Positions 61,781-64,000 of a stretch of DNA of 64,000 nucleotides are shown here, piece by piece. Position 1 is the stretch's first letter; each line of letters opens with the position of its first letter. A model generated the notes under the pieces. That model was not told where the DNA came from, made no database searches, and was given only the letters and a program-made list of their open reading frames with translations. The DNA is from Planctomycetia bacterium (GTDB taxonomy: Bacteria; Planctomycetota; Phycisphaerae; UBA1845; Fen-1342): contig CP054190.1 in NCBI GenBank assembly GCA_015709575.1, positions 1,858,616 through 1,922,615 on the forward strand. Direction: 5' to 3'. A program made the position numbers and the translations under genes.

Positions 61781-64000
61781 ATGAGGACATCCGAGACAAC
61801 GATGCGCCAGTCGGAGACACACCGTCGCTTTACCAGCCGGTCAGCGTCATTTTTGGATGAGCGCTCTTGGCGGATTCGAGCGGCTGCTGTGCTCATTCCG
61901 TTCATCCTGGCATCTTCTGTCATTTCATCTGCCGCCGTCTTCAACGTCGCAAACGGCGATGTCGCGGGCCTGGCGGCAGCTATTACCGCGGCCAACGGAA
62001 ACGGCGCGGCCGACGAGATCAACCTCGCGGAGGGCGGCACGTACACGTTGACCGCGGTGCTGCCGGCGATCACCGGCCCGACGATCCTGAACGGAAACGG
62101 GTCGTTGCTGCAGCGCAGCACGGCGGGCGGGACCGCCTTGTTCCGCGTGTTGGACATCAATACCACCGCGGTCGTGGTGGTGAACGACCTCACCGTCCGC
62201 AACGGGCACCTGGGCACCCAGACGGGGGCGGGGATCCGGATCCAGGGCGGCAACGTGACGCTTCGTCGCTGCCGCATTGAAAACTGCCAGTTGCCGGACC
62301 GCGACGGATCGGGAATCCATGCTCGCAGCCTGGGGGGCAACCAGCTCGACCTGCTGATCGATGAGTGCACGATCTCCGGCAACACCGGTGGGCAGGGAGC
62401 CGGCATGCATCTTGATCTACTCTTTGGCACAGCCAACGTGACGATTCGAAACACAACGATTTTCGGGAACACCTCCACGTCGATCGGTGGCGCGGTGCGG
62501 GTCTACAGGGGCGATTCCGTCGTTTTTCAGAATTGCACTGTCAGCGGCAACTCCGGGCCGTCCAACGCCATTTCGACCTATGACGTGGCCGGCCTCCGAT
62601 TTGAGCACTGTACGATCGCGGCCAACCCGGTTCGCGGTGTGCAATCCAGCATCGAATCCGGTCGTGGGATTCCGACGTTCTCGCATTGCATCGTGGCTCA
62701 AAACGGCATCGCAGACATTCAATCGCCCGGCGTGATCAGCGAGGGTTACAACCTCATCGGCCATCATGCTGGGGGCCAGTTATGGTGCGCCGACGGTCCG
62801 CCAGACGCACCGTGCTCGACCGACGTGATGGGGGTGAATCCGCAGATTCTGCCATTGGCGAACAACGGCGGCTTCGGACAAACGCACGCCCTGCGGTGCG
62901 ACAGCCCGGCGCTGGACGCCGGATCGGAGTCCGGTGTGACCGCCACGGATCAGCGTGGTCGAATCCGGATGGATTGGAACAGCGACGGAGTAACGCGCAG
63001 CGACATCGGGGCGTTCGAGCGCCACCGCTCGGACAGCACGGCGGACGCGGACGGAGACGGGATCGATGATCTCTGCGATACCTGCCCGAGTACCGCGGCC
63101 GGCACGGTGGTCAACGGTCAGGGGTGCCCCGTGCCCGTGGGCGCTTGCTGCTTCTCCACGGGGTTGTGCCAGGCGCTGGCGGCGTCCACATGCGGGTGGC
63201 TGGGCGGCGACTGGGCCGGCGCGGCCAGCACGTGTGCGGGCACGGCGTGCGAACCAGGGCCATCGGGGTCAATCGCAGCATTCGGCCGCAACATGTGGGG
63301 CCAGTTGAACGTCCCCGCGCCAAACACCGGATGGGTCGCGATCAGTGGCGGGGCGGATCACTCGCTCGGCTTGCGACAGAACGGCACAATCGCCGCGTGG
63401 GGGCGCTCCAATGAGGGCCAGTTGAACATCCCCGTCCCCAATAGCGGCTTCGTGGCGGTGGCGGCAGGCAACCGTTTCAGCCTGGCTCTGCGCCAGGACG
63501 GCTCCGTTGTCGGGTTTGGCTACAACATTTCCGGTGAGGCGACGCCGCCGACGCCGAACAACGGTTTCGTGGCGATCGCCGCCGGCACTGGCCACTCCCT
63601 CGGCCTGCGTGCAAACGGCACGATCGCCGCGTGGGGCATGAACGACAATGGGCAACTGAACATCCCATGGCCGAACGACGGCTTTGTCGCGATTGCGGCA
63701 AACGGCCACATCTCCGCGGCGCTGCGCAGTGACGGGACGATCGAAGTATGGGGGGACGACTCAAACGGCTCGCTTGAATTACCCGTGCCCAACGGCGGAT
63801 TCCAATCCGTAGCGGCTGGCCGGTTCCACTTTCTGGCACTGCGCGACGACGGTTCCCTCGTCGGGTGGGGGAACGACTCCTGGGGGCAGGCCACTCCGCC
63901 CGCGCCGAACACGGGTTTTGTCCATGCCGATGGCGGCGAGACCTTCAGCTTGGCTCTGAGAAACAACGGTTCGATCACGGCCTGGGGGCATGGGGCGTAC
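61781..64000 (+). CDS. Exported beta-helix/RCC1-repeat protein (3' end outside window)
   Basis: At least 740 codons, open to the right edge. Start at the ATG 61781, seven bases after AGGAG (61769-61773); another in-frame ATG at 61802. A hydrophobic signal segment (RIRAAAVLIPFILASSVISSAA) follows a basic N-terminus. About 55-400 is a right-handed parallel beta-helix of the choice-of-anchor Q kind (repeats such as CTISGNTGGQGAGM, TVSGNSGPSN and EGYNLIGHHAGG, CDSPALDAGSESG, TDQRGRIR). Then DADGDGIDDLCDTCP, a thrombospondin-3-type calcium loop, a Cys-rich segment, and at least six RCC1-type repeats of 39 aa (GxI.AWG...GQLN.P.PN.GFVA.AAG). Predicted surface binding protein. The C-terminal anchor is not visible. 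Confidence 0.88.
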   Translation, partial: MRTSETTMRQSETHRRFTSRSASFLDERSWRIRAAAVLIPFILASSVISSAAVFNVANGDVAGLAAAITAANGNGAADEINLAEGGTYTLTAVLPAITGPTILNGNGSLLQRSTAGGTALFRVLDINTTAVVVVNDLTVRNGHLGTQTGAGIRIQGGNVTLRRCRIENCQLPDRDGSGIHARSLGGNQLDLLIDECTISGNTGGQGAGMHLDLLFGTANVTIRNTTIFGNTSTSIGGAVRVYRGDSVVFQNCTVSGNSGPSNAISTYDVAGLRFEHCTIAANPVRGVQSSIESGRGIPTFSHCIVAQNGIADIQSPGVISEGYNLIGHHAGGQLWCADGPPDAPCSTDVMGVNPQILPLANNGGFGQTHALRCDSPALDAGSESGVTATDQRGRIRMDWNSDGVTRSDIGAFERHRSDSTADADGDGIDDLCDTCPSTAAGTVVNGQGCPVPVGACCFSTGLCQALAASTCGWLGGDWAGAASTCAGTACEPGPSGSIAAFGRNMWGQLNVPAPNTGWVAISGGADHSLGLRQNGTIAAWGRSNEGQLNIPVPNSGFVAVAAGNRFSLALRQDGSVVGFGYNISGEATPPTPNNGFVAIAAGTGHSLGLRANGTIAAWGMNDNGQLNIPWPNDGFVAIAANGHISAALRSDGTIEVWGDDSNGSLELPVPNGGFQSVAAGRFHFLALRDDGSLVGWGNDSWGQATPPAPNTGFVHADGGETFSLALRNNGSITAWGHGAY
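63279..63998 (+). repeat. RCC1-type coding repeats, 117-bp period
   Basis: Six consecutive in-frame units of about 39 codons with the core GFVAIAAG...LRxxGTIAAWG, cut by the window edge. Units differ at many synonymous sites, so they are old rather than freshly amplified. Seven would complete an RCC1 propeller. Confidence 0.85.

Overview
The window is high-GC bacterial DNA that looks like a Planctomycetota chromosome, probably a Phycisphaerae-like lineage. The reasons are: very large exported mosaic proteins built from Ig-like, kelch, HAF and RCC1 repeats that end in a paired calcium-loop (dockerin-like) module; a prepilin-like protein with a GFTLIELLVVVAIIALL N-terminus and a short NHNGEGQN...ADSHVEF tail motif; an ECF sigma factor sitting directly upstream of a TPR-containing Ser/Thr kinase; and several SpoIIE-type phosphatases. 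No tRNA, rRNA, CRISPR array, insertion sequence or phage gene was recognised. All genes look intact except the last one, which runs off the right edge.

Layout. 0.1-1.1 kb: exported fibronectin-like protein with its own terminator. 1.5-4.2 kb: clpB. 4.2-8.8 kb (minus): a DUF486 membrane protein and a tightly overlapping glycosylation operon (two GT2 enzymes, a DUF2304 protein, a polytopic GT-C-like enzyme). 9.0-9.6 kb: RCK-domain K+ channel regulator. 9.7-15.8 kb (minus): three tandem paralogues of about 660 aa (HAF repeats, two Ig-like domains, dockerin-like tail). 16-18.2 kb (minus): SPOR lipoprotein and metK. 18.6-22 kb: matrixin-type metalloprotease with seven Ig-like domains. 22.1-27.7 kb: comF-like, ruvC-ruvA, an S41 protease and ispD. 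27.8-35.6 kb (minus): a probable operon of UAP1-like nucleotidyltransferase, amino-acid permease, ileS and GAF-SpoIIE phosphatase.

35.6-49.8 kb (plus) is an envelope/surface region: Tat-exported DUF362 protein, a pilin-like protein behind a strong promoter and a leader of about 540 nt, two translationally coupled lipoproteins (the second an FG-GAP propeller), a collagen-like lipoprotein ending in a YadA-like head and an S74 chaperone domain, a VWA protein, and a 1,456-aa kelch-Ig protein. 50-52.9 kb is a DUF1573-rhodanese-MauE/DoxX run. 52.9-57 kb (minus) holds a small membrane protein, FHA-GAF-SpoIIE phosphatase, gatB and an M23-like lipoprotein. 57.3-58.3 kb is an NAD-dependent epimerase. 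58.4-61.6 kb (minus) is the ECF sigma/kinase pair. 61.8 kb to the edge is a beta-helix plus RCC1-repeat exported protein.

The unifying theme is an exported repeat-protein system. At least five proteins (three HAF paralogues, the metalloprotease, the kelch-Ig giant) share one C-terminal module built on N-F-D-I-D-x-F-V and an Ig-like domain with an unusual cysteine pattern. This looks like a common surface-display or assembly tail for otherwise unrelated N-terminal domains. The collagen-stalk lipoprotein is a second, independent surface architecture.
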